Assembly: GCA_032622095.1 (NCBI GenBank)
Contig: CP136061.1
Location: 95,165,345 to 95,229,344, forward strand
Source of the DNA: Siphonodentalium dalli
Taxonomy: Eukaryota; Mollusca; Scaphopoda; Gadilida; Siphonodentaliidae
DNA: 64,000 nt
Direction of reading: 5' to 3'
The notes beneath the pieces are model-generated. The model had not been told where the DNA came from. It saw only the letters and a program-made list of their open reading frames with translations, and ran no database searches. Positions 32,510 through 44,436 of this stretch are shown piece by piece (position 1 is the stretch's first letter; every line of letters starts with the position of its first letter). The position numbers were made by a program, and so were the translations under genes.

Positions 32510-34446
32510 TAGAAACTTAAATTTCCTCATATTAAACCTCAATCAAAAAGCTTCCCCTTGGTTTTGTTTCTGTTTGTTTCGACTGTGATAGGAACCTGTT
32601 TGTAGTTTTGTTTGGCCTAAAACTTAAATGTTGTTCATTGTTTATCAAAAGCTAGTCAATCTGTTCTGAGTTATTCAATGTTACAGTCAGCCCTAAAGCA
32701 TTTCTCACCTATTTAAGGAAAAAAATATCAAATTGTTGTTTGCATTTATGTTTATGCGGAAATCAAACCCTTGCTTATTCTATTGAGTGGTTAAGAAACG
32801 AGTTTTTTGCATGGCATATTTTTTTACAAAGTACTGTCAGTATTTGTTAAACATTTTGGCTTTAAAAATCATTGTTTGTTTAATAGTCGATTTAACACTA
32901 AAAGTATTCGCGGATATCCAAATTAGGATGAACAAAGATGGCACCAGAATTTTCAATGGAGCAAACGACCAGCGACTGAGCTGGTCGTTCGTTTGCACGA
33001 TTGATAATTCTGATTGGTTATATATATCTACTAATAATTAATTGATTGACAGCTGTGGAAAGCTACATACAATCTTATTTTATACCACGATCGCCTATCT
33101 TACTATATAAATAAAGCCATCTGTTTAAATTTTACATTTAATCAACACCTGTTGATTAAACGTGCCTACTGTTGATTAAACTTCGCAGAGTGGATTAAAC
33201 TTTCTCCATACAATTTGAAAGGAAAAGTGTTTATCCATCGCATTGTAAAGATCGTGGCATAAACAAAATATATGCATAGTGTTTCTGAATAACAAATTTA
33301 ATCCACTCGTGAGATTGGCGATTTACACCACTCACTGAAGCTCGTGGTGTAAATTGCCAATCCCACTCGTGGATTAAATTTGATATTCAGAAACACTATG
33401 CGTATATTCTATATATTATTTATTATGCAGCATGCATTACACTTGTTCCTTAACCTCCCAAGGAAATTGGTACAGTATTCAGAAAGCAAATTAAAAAACT
33501 TTGATTCATCAAAATATATTCATTATTTTCCTCTCAGTGTACAATCATGAATAATATGTCCTGGTGAATGTGTTTATTTTAATGAATATGTATATAAGAG
33601 AATATATTTAGCCTAAAGGGTACACATGTGCTCACTAATTGGGCCTATTTTTGAATGTGTACACGAGAATATATTTAGCTAACGTTGGGACGGCCCAGTG
33701 AGGTTACTTGGCTGTTGTTTCAAATTGTTGAATTTACAGAGATATAACAATAACTTGTAGCGTTTTTATTTTGTTTTTTTTCCCCCAGGAGAAATTTTGT
33801 CTTCATTAGATTTGTTGATTAATTGTAGTCGGCGTTTTATTTTGGTTTGTACTGTAGCAGCATGTTTGATGTGTAAATGTATGCGTATTAATACTATTTA
33901 AACCAAGGTCCTGTGGTTAAAAAGTTCGAATTCAAATCAATAAAGACATCGCTATTGAAATTTTTATCCATATGTAATTTATATACTAGTAATGAAGTAA
34001 TGACACCTACTCAGCAATCTGAAATGTGCTCTCTTAGTAGATAAAAAAGAAAATATCTATTACCATTTCATTACGCACAGACACACAAAAGCATGTAAAA
34101 ATGGATTGAGAATGCAATTTAATATTTACCCCAGTTTGACAATGAAATCATGTACCTTTGGTTTTTGGGAGACCAACTGAGTCAAAACTTGGTATGTAAT
34201 ACTGTTCCAACAAGTCAAAATTTGCTAAAACTACCTCTTAATAAATTGATATTGGACCATTCAAGCATATGGATGAAAAATGGTTGTATTATGTTATCAG
34301 TCTGTCTCTCTGGCTGTCCACCTTATAATTCACCTGGTTTATAACTATTTTACAAGTAAACAAACAGGCATATAAATGACACATCTTTAATACAAATTTG
34401 TGCCCAATTTTTTTGTTTCAAATCAATATTTATTGAAAAATTTTGG
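32510..34446. other. Noncoding stretch with two palindromes and a poly(A)-like end
   Basis: A short hairpin GCAAACGACCAGCGACTGAG / CTGGTCGTTCGTTTGC lies at about 32963-32998. A roughly 150-bp imperfect palindrome with arms AGTGTTTCTGAATAACAAAT / ATTCAGAAACACT lies at about 33278-33403. AATAAA occurs at 33939-33944 after a T/G-rich non-repetitive block (33770-33935) that could be the end of a 3' UTR. No exon was supported. Confidence 0.4.
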
Positions 34447-34675
34447 GATAACCCTGTGCCCATGCATTCTCTTATATATGCGAGTTTCCCCCATAGGGAG
34501 TCTCGCATATATAAGAAAATTCATTGGCCTAACAATATTTGCCTTGACCTTGTAAGCCAGTGCATTCTCTTGTATATACGAGGCTTCCTATGGGAGACTC
34601 GCATATATAAGATAATGCACTGCCACAGGATCTTTAATGCTGCACCAGCACAGCTCCCATCATGAAAGGGTTAAA
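34447..34675. mobile_element. Family B foldback, two hairpins, left terminus missing
   Basis: It starts at ACCCTGTGCCCATGCATTCT (module end, no TTAA), with two hairpins and spacer CCTAACAATATTTGCCTTGA. It ends with TTTAATGCTGCACCAGC and GAAAGGG next to TTAA (34672-34675). Confidence 0.8.
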
Positions 34676-35495
34676 TAAATATATTTGTCTGATCCTGGAA
34701 TCAAATTATTAGGAATAAATTGTATTTGGATAAAGTTTTTGAAGTCACTATCCTGACCTAGGACCTTCGTTTTTTCGTTCTAACAATCATTGTTTTACCA
34801 AGCTTTATCACAGAATCACCATTTATTTTTACTCCTTCAGGACTAACTTGTCATCTTTTCATTTTAACTGATTTTAGTCTCCCCAGTGTGAGGATCACGC
34901 TCCTAAAATGTGTTCGTTTTCATGGTTAGTCGACATTCACGCGGGTTCAGTTCTTTTCATCATTTCGTCGACATTCACGCAGTTTGTTGTTTCATTAAGA
35001 AATCAATTTTTGTCACATTCAGTATAATTGCCATTCCGAATTTCATCTTTCAATTTCATATTCTTTGGTAACGTTCACATACTGGCATATTTGCAGGCAA
35101 ATCGTCACAGAGAGCAATAGTGTGCTAATATATGAATGACTCATTTCTTATAAAATGCATATATACCATAATTTACTCTAACAATAACATGATTATGGAG
35201 GGCCACCATGGTTTACTAACGACCAAACAGGAATGATTAACATCTGAAGGGCCTATTAGCAGCCCCGGATTCTGTCGAGGGCTGTTAATCATTCACGGAG
35301 AGACGTTAATAAACTATGACGCCCATTAAAATCATGTTATTACTATTATTACTGCTCCGTCCTCGTGTGATAGGCGACTTAACCAGAAGCAGGCGCCTGG
35401 CGTTAACAAAAACAAAGGTTTATTAATGTCTGCCACTCGCTTCCAGTCAAATTCTTCTCAAAATTATGGAATCTCACTGTGCGGGTTAAATACAG

Positions 35496-35970
35496 TTAAA
35501 GGTACTCAATCCGATCAGATGCTCCTAAATGACTATTTCTTTGGCTTCGGAGGTAAAAAATATTTGATTCGAGTCGAGGAACCTACCCATCAAAGCTCAG
35601 AGTGATGAGATATCGATGTTTGAAGTTTGTTAATTTTTGGAGATCTGACCCAAAACTTCTTCAGATCCACATGCTCAAACAGACAAATGGCGGTCGTAAT
35701 ATGGATAACTCTAAAATCAAGTGGTTACTATTAACAATAATAACCATGATTTTAGAGTTATCCATCTTACAACAGCAATTTGTCCGTTTGAGCACGTGGA
35801 AGTGAAGAAGTTTTGTGTCAGATCTCCAAAAATTAACAAACTTCAAACATCAATATCTAATCACTCTGAGCTTTGATGGGTAGGTTCCTCGACTCGAATC
35901 AAATATTTGTTACCCCCAAAACCAAAGAAATAGTAATTTAGGACTGTCTGATCGGATTGAGTACCTTTAA
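35496..35970. mobile_element. Family E foldback, most complete copy
   Basis: TTAAAGGTACTCAATCCGAT...ATCGGATTGAGTACCTTTAA over 475 bp. Successive paired blocks are TTTCTTTGGCTTCGGAGG, GATTCGAGTCGAGGAACC, TTGTTAATTTTTGGAGATCT, and a central AACTCTAAAATCAAGTGGTT / ATGATTTTAGAGTTATCC. The two open frames inside are the same arm read on both strands and are not genes. Confidence 0.85.
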
Positions 35971-36158
35971 TCTACAAATGTCCGGCACCATATTTTGAGG
36001 CCAGTCAATTTTGCCAGCTGTGTGAAGGTTGCCATAAAATGATTCCATACTTACACAAACTGCAGATCATTTCTGTACTTAGTGAGCTGTTTGGTTTGGA
36101 TGATAATTTGTCATGTAATCCCCCCGTATGTATTCAATATCTCTGAAAAACAATCATA

Positions 36159-36207
36159 TAGAGTAATGCCCTAAATAATCGAGTTGATTATTTAGGGCAT
36201 TACTGTA
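36159..36207. mobile_element. Minimal family C derivative (49 bp)
   Basis: AGTAATGCCCTAAATAATCG runs straight into its inverse TGATTATTTAGGGCATTACT and TA. Only the outer ~20 bp of each arm remain; the inner ~170 bp are gone. Confidence 0.85.
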
Positions 36208-37407
36208 GTATTAAATTATATTATAAGATATCATTGTTTTTGAAAATCAAATTGAATTCGATTAAGAATTCAGAAAACTATTTTGCATAAAATCAAAAAT
36301 CAACCATGTTCAGTGTATGGACTTCCCCCACATATATAATCATTTACAGCAGACAATGTTATCTATAACCCATGGAACAGTTTTGAAAATCTGCTCCAAA
36401 AACATTATTAGACAATTAGAAAATTGTCGATGAACACCAGTAAATAATGAAATTTTTCAGTTGAAAGAAGTTCATACCTGGACTAAAAACAACTTTTTTT
36501 TGCAATATATAGCTTTTGATTCAAGTTTCATATTATCTGTTATATAATTTGAAAACCTGAATATTGTTGACACATTTATGGATCATCCATTCGAATATAT
36601 TTTTTCTCTTCGGGTTATCTGTATTTCTTCTGACCGGTTGTGAATGTCTGAATTCAGCACGAGTTATATATTCGATATGAACTGGTTTTAATATATATTT
36701 ACCCATCAATGGTTGTTGCGGACCTATCAGTGCCTGTTATTAAAGTTACGTTGGACAATCTTCAATAGTTTATGTTCATTGATTTTGTTTAATAAAACTT
36801 GCGTCAAGTTAGCACTATTTTGCTCTTAGTATTTCATGATGAACCCTGTTAGTTTAATATTTCTCAGTTCTGGTCCGGGACAGATAAATGTGCATTGGTT
36901 TTCAAAAGTATGGCTATTGTACCATCATCCCTTAACTCAATTTTAATAATAAAATAGTTGCATCTATGTGTAAAGCATTTCACTGTTAATTGGATTAAAT
37001 GATATTTTGACTATTATTATCACAGTTATAGGGAATATGATTCCATTATCAATCTTCTAATGAGGATGAAATGCAATGTATATGTACTGACAATCTTCAT
37101 TGATGCCTGACTAGGTACTCCTTTAACGTATAAGTAATACTGGATGCTATAAGTCCTTGAATCAGAATTGATTCCTACCACGTAGTATAAGTTTAACTGA
37201 TGCAAGGGGTTAAAATTGTTGTTACGTATTACAAGAAGGGCCACATGTCTCCATTGACAGGAAATCACACAAATTTTTGGGGAATTAAATGGCTTCAAAA
37301 AACACTATTTTTCCAAAATATAAATTTTTGACAACTGGTCAACTCAGAATGTTTTATTTTAAATACGAAAGATCCTGTAAAAAGAACAGCAAGCTTTCAA
37401 AACATCT
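36208..37407. other. Noncoding AT-rich stretch
   Basis: No exon, repeat family or hairpin could be supported here. Confidence 0.4.
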
Positions 37408-37545
37408 TTAACCCTTTGAGTGCCAGGTCCGATTTTTGTATCAACCCATATACCCTGTGCCAATGCATTCTCTTATATATGCGAGTCGACCATAGGTCGC
37501 CTCGCATATATAAGAGAATGCATTGGCCTAACAATTTTTCATTAT
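37408..37545. mobile_element. Chimera: family G terminus joined to a family B hairpin
   Basis: TTAA then CCCTTTGAGTGCCAGGTCC and TTTTTGTATCAACCCATA match the left arm of the family G palindrome at 32294. The sequence then switches to TACCCTGTGCC and a perfect B-long hairpin 1 (arms CCAATGCATTCTCTTATATA). No right end was recognised. The rest of the G arm is absent. Confidence 0.8.
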
Positions 37546-38435
37546 TTGTTATTATTTTTTACAAATTTAATAATTTTTTCTTATATTCTTTAACAGACTT
37601 ATTTTGTAGGTTTAGTGCCAGGGAATCTTACGTTTTTCATGGGCATCAAAATTATTACTATGAATACTTGGTGATAGTTTTGAGTTATAACATGTCCCTG
37701 AGGTTTTATCCAGTTTGTTTTTAAATTCGTTATAGCATGCTTAAGCATACCCAAACAAATTCAACCCAAAAAAATCTTTTTAGGGCCGATTTTACAGACC
37801 GTAAATTAGGGCCAATGAGATCGGCCCCTGGGCCGATCTTGGTTAAAGTTCATAAATAATGCTTTACATAGTTTTTCATAAAATAATGAAAAATGTAAAT
37901 TACAGCCGATGCACATATATATGTCCTGCTGTGTGAGAATAGTAGTGTTATAGAAATTTCTGTTGCATTTATTCCATGAATTTTATTGTAATCAGTGGCA
38001 ATAACGTGCCTAGTCATGAATATATATATAATCAGCTTTAACCCTCAGAGGGTGTTATTAGTGTAATTCATTCAGTATATCGTTAACAATGGGCCGTGAG
38101 GAATGTATGTCGATGATCAGTAACGTGAAAATCTCTGGTGGCAAATCATTATTGCCCATCATGAAGAATACCACTATAGCACCCAAGAAAATGCTATATA
38201 TGAAAGAAAATGAATCAGAAGAGTCTATAATTATCAATGAATATCAGCACATGTTCATTTGTACAATATCAAAGTGAATATATGTTTAATATATGATCCT
38301 TTATAACTAGTGTAAATTTTATATCAAAATTGGCAGCACGCAATGTTATTATATATGAATTATACAAGGTATTTGTCAAGGTCATTATCATTTGCTTATC
38401 GCTGAAAAATATATCCTGAATAAACCATCCCGCCA
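37546..38435. other. Noncoding stretch with a GGCCGATC hairpin
   Basis: A short inverted motif GATCGGCCCCTGGGCCGATC lies at 37820-37839. Nothing else was recognised. The 62-codon frame at 38089 has no known motif. Confidence 0.4.
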
Positions 38436-38699
38436 TTAATCCTTTCATGACGGGAGCTGTGCTGGTGCAGCATTAAAGATCCTGTGCCTGTGCATTAGTT
38501 TATATATGTGACTCTCCCATAGGGAGCCTCTCATATATAAGAGAATGTACTGGCTTACAAGGTCAATGTAAATATTGTTAGGCCAATGCATTCTCTTACA
38601 CATGTTAGGCTTCCAATGGGAGACTCACTTGTGTAAGAGAATGCAATGGCACAGGGTTTTCGCAAAATTTCAGGAAGCTCCAGTCTTGAATGAGATTAA
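38436..38699. mobile_element. Family B foldback with mirrored arm substitutions
   Basis: TTAA at both ends (38436-38439, 38696-38699). In hairpin 2 the usual CTCTTATATATG arm reads CTCTTACACATG, and the opposite arm reads TGTGTAAGAG instead of TATATAAGAG. The same two base pairs are therefore changed in both arms. Hairpin 1 keeps the TATATA form. Confidence 0.88.
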
Positions 38700-39617
38700 T
38701 ATAAACTGAATTTCTTCATGTATTCCTCACGACCCTGATTATTAATTTTATGTAGACAAGAGCTGAAATTAACCCTGATGATTTTGAAGTAGAATCTCGT
38801 TTGTTAGATAACGTGATGTGATAATCAAACAATTGTTGATGTTACGTGTATTATATTGGTGATATTAACCTTACTCTGGCTCATCTTATGTAGTATTAAC
38901 TGCGTCTTTAACTTCCCTGCAGACCTTGCTTCGTCACTCATACTGTTTCTTCTTTATTATTCCATTAGATGACAAAGATTTTTTGGTGGCCCTCATTTTT
39001 GTCTCTTTTTTTTTTTTCCTTTTTGGTGGAGGCAGTATTCAGAAAAGATTTCAAGAAATAAGTTTGAGTCATATAACACAGATACTTGATTCCCGTTTAT
39101 TCATTTGTAGGGATGTTAAGGTAATAAGTTCAACAAACAGCCTTCGCTTTATTATAAAACTGATTATTCCCAGTATTAACTGTTGTCCAAAGAGCAAAAA
39201 TCAACCTTTATATACCATAATGATATACCATATTCTTTAACACTACTCAGGTTGAACAAATTTGAGTGATCAATGAAAAATTCTAATTCCTAAGAAATAC
39301 TGTAAGAAGGAAACAATGCATTGTTCAACGAGGTCTCAGGGGGGGGACAACAGACTGTATTAACTTGTGTTCAATGCCTTAGACTATCGTATTAATCTCT
39401 TATCTCGTTACGAGCTGACCAGAATGTTATTGATTTGAGTATATGGATGTTACAGTGGAAATTATTACTTGTTAAAATCAGGTCTCAAGATAGATGTCGT
39501 CAATGATAACCATTTCATATACAGACTTCTAACAATTTTATTATTTCGCTTTTGTTCAATTTCAAACTGCATTAATTTCAAGATTAAATTTGGTAGGTTG
39601 AGGTGTTTAAATTACCA
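38700..39617. other. Noncoding stretch, nothing recognised
   Basis: A short G run (39340-39346) and AT-rich text. The 104-codon frame at 38926 is hydrophobic by composition and lacks any recognised motif or a plausible exon context. Confidence 0.4.
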
Positions 39618-40000
39618 TTAACCCTTTAACCAACAGAACGGCCCTGTGCCAATGCATTCTCTTATATATGCGAGTCGACCATAGGTCGCCTCGAATATAT
39701 AAGAGAATGCATTGGCTTAACACATTAAAAATTATAAAATTGTTAAAGAATGTAAGAAAAAATGGTAAAAAGTGTTAAAAAAAACTAGGCCAATGCATTC
39801 TCTTATATATGCGAGGCGACCTATGGTCGACTCGCATATATAAGAGAATGCATTGGCACAGGGCATAACTGTAACTATCACAATGTGGTCAATGAGCCGG
39901 TTCCAATGATATCCATATTTGTATGGTTTTATTGAGACAGACCCAAGATAATTTAGGCTGTTACAGCTTTATTTGGCCGGTTTGTTGGGTAAAGGGTTAA
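39618..40000. mobile_element. Family B-long MITE
   Basis: TTAA at both ends (39618-39621, 39997-40000). Termini CCCTTTAACCAACAG / TTGTTGGGTAAAGGG. Two perfect hairpins in mirror order and the CATAACTGTAACTATCACAA right segment, which differs from the copy at 27819 by a few substitutions only. Confidence 0.92.
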
Positions 40001-41089
40001 AGTGACATGTCATGTTCAAGCTTTAAATTACACTACCGGCATACTTATTTTATTATATACATCTTGAAGCAAAACTTGCGTATTTTTTTAAATGATTCTT
40101 CATATCTGATAGCTTCAATACATCAAGTTTACTTTCAGATACAATGGTACATGCTTAAATCATTTCTCCGCGAAAGCAATCTCAACAATTCAATTTTTAG
40201 CAGAGATTCTCTTTATTCCTTGCTGGAAAATCCATGAAATCTTTTTCGGATCATAAATTGCCCCCACTTTTCGTAAGTTTTCTCAGAACATATGTTTGTA
40301 TATGGCTATATATTTATAGCAGAAATATTTTTCTGAATGCTCGGTGTTTAATGGGGCACTTACAGTGGGTAAATATGTAAAAATTATAAAAGTATGTAAA
40401 ACATCACTACTAAAGGGGCTCAAGACACTCACAGTGGGTAAATGTGTAAAAATGATAAAAATCTGTAAACCATCACCACTAAGAAGAACACGCCGGAGAA
40501 ACAGATCAACTTTGTATATATTATTAAAAAGTTCTCCAGTAACAAAATTCCGCGTGTTGGAACTATTGTTATGTAAACAAAAATATTACAGTGATTTGTC
40601 AACAAACATTGCTAATCAAGTAGTAAGGTCAAATATTTAGTCTGAATATGATTTTTAGAATATTTTTCAATGCTGTTCCCTTTTTTTTGTTGTTTACCAT
40701 CAAGTTCTGATTATACTTTGCTATCTTATTGAACAAATTGGACTTTTTTTTGGTAATTCCACTGTAACAGTAATGTTTACATAACAATGGTTTTGACATG
40801 CGATATCACATTATTGGAGAGTTATTAATAATGAAAATAAGAATAAAATAAATCTATTTAATCAGTTACTTGTCGGTGATAGTTGCTGTTATTCCGTGTG
40901 AACCCACGGTGGCCTAGAATCCCTATAAATTTAATCTTGAACATGACTCTTCCTTTTAATATTGTTAATATCAGGTTGTATGGTTGGTGGGCATATCACT
41001 TTGAGCTGTGAGACCACCAATCAACCTCATCTGCCTCAGCAAACTTGCACATCATAATCAGTACGTTGAATCTTTCCAGCCATCTCCTT
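40001..41089. other. Noncoding stretch with a short duplicated motif
   Basis: CACTTACAGTGGGTAAATAT and CACTCACAGTGGGTAAATGT (about 40358 and 40428) are a diverged 70-bp duplication. No gene was recognised. Confidence 0.4.
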
Positions 41090-41402
41090 CTTCCATAGGG
41101 TGCCTCACATATATAAGAGAATGGATTGGCCTAACAATATTTACCTTGATATTGTAAACCAGTGCACACTCTTATATATGCAAGGCTCCCTATGGGAGGC
41201 TCGCATATATAAGAGAATGCACTGACACAGTGTCAATATATTAGAGAATGGATTGGCGTAACAATATTTACCTTGATCTTGTAATCCAGTGCACACTGTT
41301 ATATATGCGAGGCTCCCTATGGGAGGCTCGCATATATAAGAGAATGCACTGGCACATGATCTTTAATGCTGCACCAGCTCAGCTCCCGTCATGAAGGGTT
41401 AA
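41090..41402. mobile_element. Family B foldback with internal tandem duplication
   Basis: The block spacer + hairpin 2 (CCTAACAATATTTACCTTGA ... CATATATAAGAGAATGCACT) is present twice in tandem. The element ends with CTTTAATGCTGCACCAGC and TTAA (41399-41402). The left terminus is missing. Both copies of hairpin 2 share CCAGTGCACACT on the left arm. Confidence 0.8.
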
Positions 41403-41667
41403 AGTAAAATTTTGTCCTGAAAAAATAGATATTTTAAAGACAATGTATCTCTTCTTGGCTAGTTCTATATATATTCCGGGGAATAAAATAATAGATATGA
41501 AATCCGGGACAGTAAAATGGGTTCTTTTTAGAACAGAAATCTTGCGAAATGGTTTGGAGCGTACTTGATCTTGTTAAAGCCCTCATTCAATGCAAATAAG
41601 AGATTTCACCAAGAATTATGTTCAGCTCCATCAGAATTAAACCACTTTATATGCCTTTATAGACATA

Positions 41668-41883
41668 TACAGTAATTCCCTAAATAATCGACTCCTTAAC
41701 CACAGCAGAAATATGGGTTTTAGTCATAATTATGACTTGTGGTCATTCATCGGAAAGCTCTCACTGAGCTCTCAGTGAGAGCTTTCCGATGAATGGCAAC
41801 AAGCCATATTTCCGACTAAATCCTGAAAAGTTAACCATAATTCTTCTGTGGTTAAGGAGTCTATTATTTAGGGCATTACTGTA
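41668..41883. mobile_element. Family C foldback MITE, left arm altered
   Basis: TA-CAGTAATTCCCTAAATAATC...TTATTTAGGGCATTACTG-TA. The left arm is shortened and diverged in the middle; the right arm is close to consensus. The centre AGCTCTCACTGAGCTCTCAG contains a small duplication. The 125-codon frame at 41789 starts inside this arm and is not a gene. Confidence 0.86.
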
Positions 41884-42286
41884 CCCAGTCTTATTAAGTT
41901 TTGTCTGTATTTTATTCACAAAAAAGCTGGTTGAAGTCTTGGAATTGGGTTTTATAAAAATTATTTGGTTGGAATTGTGGCCCGGAAGAGATACCCTATC
42001 TTTATTGAGTTACCTCCCCTGTTTCTTTGTCCGATCCCAGGACGATTTCTCAGCTGATGACATACTATGTCTGAATGGGTCAATCTCATCAAAAAAATTA
42101 AAAATGGGTACCACTCTTTCAGCCAGATTATGTGTTTGTGCTATTGTCATGAATATGTGGTTGTGATTTGTAAAAAAAAGAAGATATATTTTGATTGAAA
42201 TTCATGTTTTATTTTTGTGAAGTCACTTGTTCCTTACTGATTAAAATCATAATACTATTTGTTCCTGTTTCTGACATTATACAGAG

Positions 42287-42493
42287 TACAGTATTGCTCT
42301 AAGTAATCGACTTCTTAACCACATCAGAATTATGGGTAACTTTTCAGGATTTAGTCGGAAATATGGCTTGTTGCCATTCATCGGAAAGCTCTCCCCGAGA
42401 GCTTTCCGATGAATGGCAACAAGCCATATTTCCGACTAAATTACCCATAATTCTGATGTGGTTAATAAGTCGATTACTTAGAGCAATACTGTA
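42287..42493. mobile_element. Family C foldback MITE with mirrored arm changes
   Basis: TA-CAGTATTGCTCTAAGTAATC...GATTACTTAGAGCAATACTG-TA. Relative to most copies (CAGTAATGCCC), both arms carry the same changes (ATTGCTCT / AGAGCAAT, and CACATCAG / CTGATGTG). The arms therefore pair perfectly despite differing from the family. Confidence 0.88.
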
Positions 42494-42659
42494 CCAGTAT
42501 TATAAAAAGAAACAATCTGTTTTGACACCAGTTTTTGGCCAACCAGGAAATTGAAACTGATATTTATTTTTATTCTGAAAAGTGCTACCCGTAGAAGTAA
42601 AATATTTTCAATGCCACACGACATACATGCCAATCTTAAAGAAACCGTAACAATTTATC

Positions 42660-43252
42660 AGCCCTAATTTATTATTTCCTCGGCTTCGGGGGTAGAACAA
42701 ATATTTTATTTGAGTCGAGGAACCCACTCTTCAAATTAGATTTTGTTTTTTGAAATCTTATTTATTTTATCTACCTCGAATATTTGTCAGCATATCAAAA
42801 ATTCTACTGGATATATATGCGCATGCTTTGTAACCAGAGTTTGGGAGGTCACGGTTCGTTGTGGCTTGGGCAGATTGGAAATCGGAATAAAATTTGACGA
42901 AAATTATCGTCATATTGAGAGTATTTTGTTGGCATGCAGATACATCTTAAAGTCTTATTCCCGATTAAGTGATCATGACTTATTTCATTAAAATCGACAT
43001 GTTATAATAAAATGCCAATCACACGTGATTAAAGATGTTTGTTTACTTTTTGTGTGCTTGCGAATTCCAGTTTGAACCAATTATCACCATATATGGAAAT
43101 CCGTGTAGAAAATAGATTTTAAAAATTGAAATATAACTGCGTTGGACGGTTGGTTCCTTGACTCATATTAAATATTTTTTCACCCCCCGAGGCCGAAGAA
43201 ATAATAATTTTGGGGTTGTTAAATTGGACAGGGAATCTTTAAAAAATATTCC
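42660..43252. mobile_element. Old, diverged family E element
   Basis: CCTCGGCTTCGGGGGTAGAA and TTTGAGTCGAGGAACCCAC on the left are matched by CACCCCCCGAGGCCGAAGAA on the right, with unrelated sequence between. Ends are decayed (GGACAGGGAATCTTTAA). Confidence 0.6.
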
Positions 43253-43371
43253 AACTTAGTGCAGTGTCTGAATAACAGTGGTCTCCTGTAAGGAATAATA
43301 ATCGAGCTTTGAATATGGAAGTTTAACTCGGCTGTTTTTCTGTATTGAAATTAGCTGGTTTCAAGTCTACA

Positions 43372-43804
43372 AATAGTGTCTGTCATTTTCAGAATGAGGT
43401 CCCCAGAGGGTGAATTTAGTGATGCTATCCCGCACAGCGTGCTATCATCACCAAATTCACCCTCTGGGGACCTCATTCTGCTTACGCCTCGTCTTCTGTG
43501 AAGTATCTATAGTCTCAAATTAACATTGTTTTCAGTTACTTTTTCCCTTATGTTCAGTTTCTATATCGCCTAATTTGCAGAAGATAAAATGCGTAATTGA
43601 GGTGACAAATGGGTGAACATCACCAACTTCAACTGGGGAAATTCAATCTGATCATTGAGGTCTCCCAGAGTAGTTGAGGCCTAAGCAGAATGAGGTTCCC
43701 AGAGGGTGAATTTGGTGATGCTAGCCGCCTTGCGGATAGCATCACTAAATTCACCCTCTGGGGACCTTATTCTGCAAATGACAGACACACTATTTACAGA
43801 CTTG
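43372..43804. mobile_element. Family A long-form element with near-exact 8-bp duplication
   Basis: 433 bp from CAAGTCTACAAATAGTGTC to ACACTATTTACAGACTTG, flanked by GCTGGTTT (43364-43371) and GCCGGTTT (43805-43812). Left and right hairpins are separated by the internal segment (CTCAAATTAACATTGTTTTC, CTTCAACTGGGGAAATTC). No coding. Confidence 0.88.
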
Positions 43805-43967
43805 GCCGGTTTATATTATGTACTAAGTGCCTGGTGGTGTATGTGATTGTCTGTTAGTGTTGGAAGTTTGCCGTAAGCTGAAATGTTCTGTGCTGAAAAT
43901 GTTTCCATTGAGATTTTCATATTACAGCTATTTCCAAAACAAACTCTTTGTGAACCCCATCTTGCCT

Positions 43968-44293
43968 ATTTTCAGGTGGTCTTTCTAAAACTGGTTACTT
44001 TTGTGCTCATTTGTTCCCTCTGCACTTTGGGAAAGAAGTTCCGGTGTGCTAAGTAATTTGAATATAATAATGGAGGAGTAATTTGAGTTCAGATAGGGGG
44101 GGGTGAAGCCTGTTTTTGAAATAGCTGTTATTTTCAGGTGGTCTTTCTAAAACTGGTTACTTTTGTGCTCATTTGTTCCCTCTGCACTTTGGGAAAGAAG
44201 TTCCGGTGTGCTAAGTAATTTGAATATAATAATGGAGGAGTAATTTGAGTTCAGATAGGGGGGGGGGGGTGAAGCCTGTTTTTGAAATAGCTG
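43968..44293. repeat. 162-bp tandem duplication
   Basis: ATTTTCAGGTGGTCTTTCTA...TTGAAATAGCTGT occurs twice in direct order (43968-44129, 44130-44293). The only visible difference is the length of an internal G run (9 vs 11). Very recent. Confidence 0.92.
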
Positions 44294-44436
44294 TGTTGTT
44301 TTCACTGCAGTTTAATCATTCATGTTGACTTGTCACAATTGGTGTACAGTATCAAATGTTGTGTTGTGGTTTGCAAGTGTAAAATGATTAAAACAATTTT
44401 AAACATCTATCATTTGTTTGTCTTTCCTGGAGCAAT

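Noticed and set aside
35602-35846. Two overlapping open frames with similar proteins on both strands
   Set aside because: They are the two arms of a family E palindrome read in opposite directions.
41789-42166. 125-codon frame
   Set aside because: It begins inside a family C arm and continues into AT-rich DNA; hydrophobicity is composition-driven.
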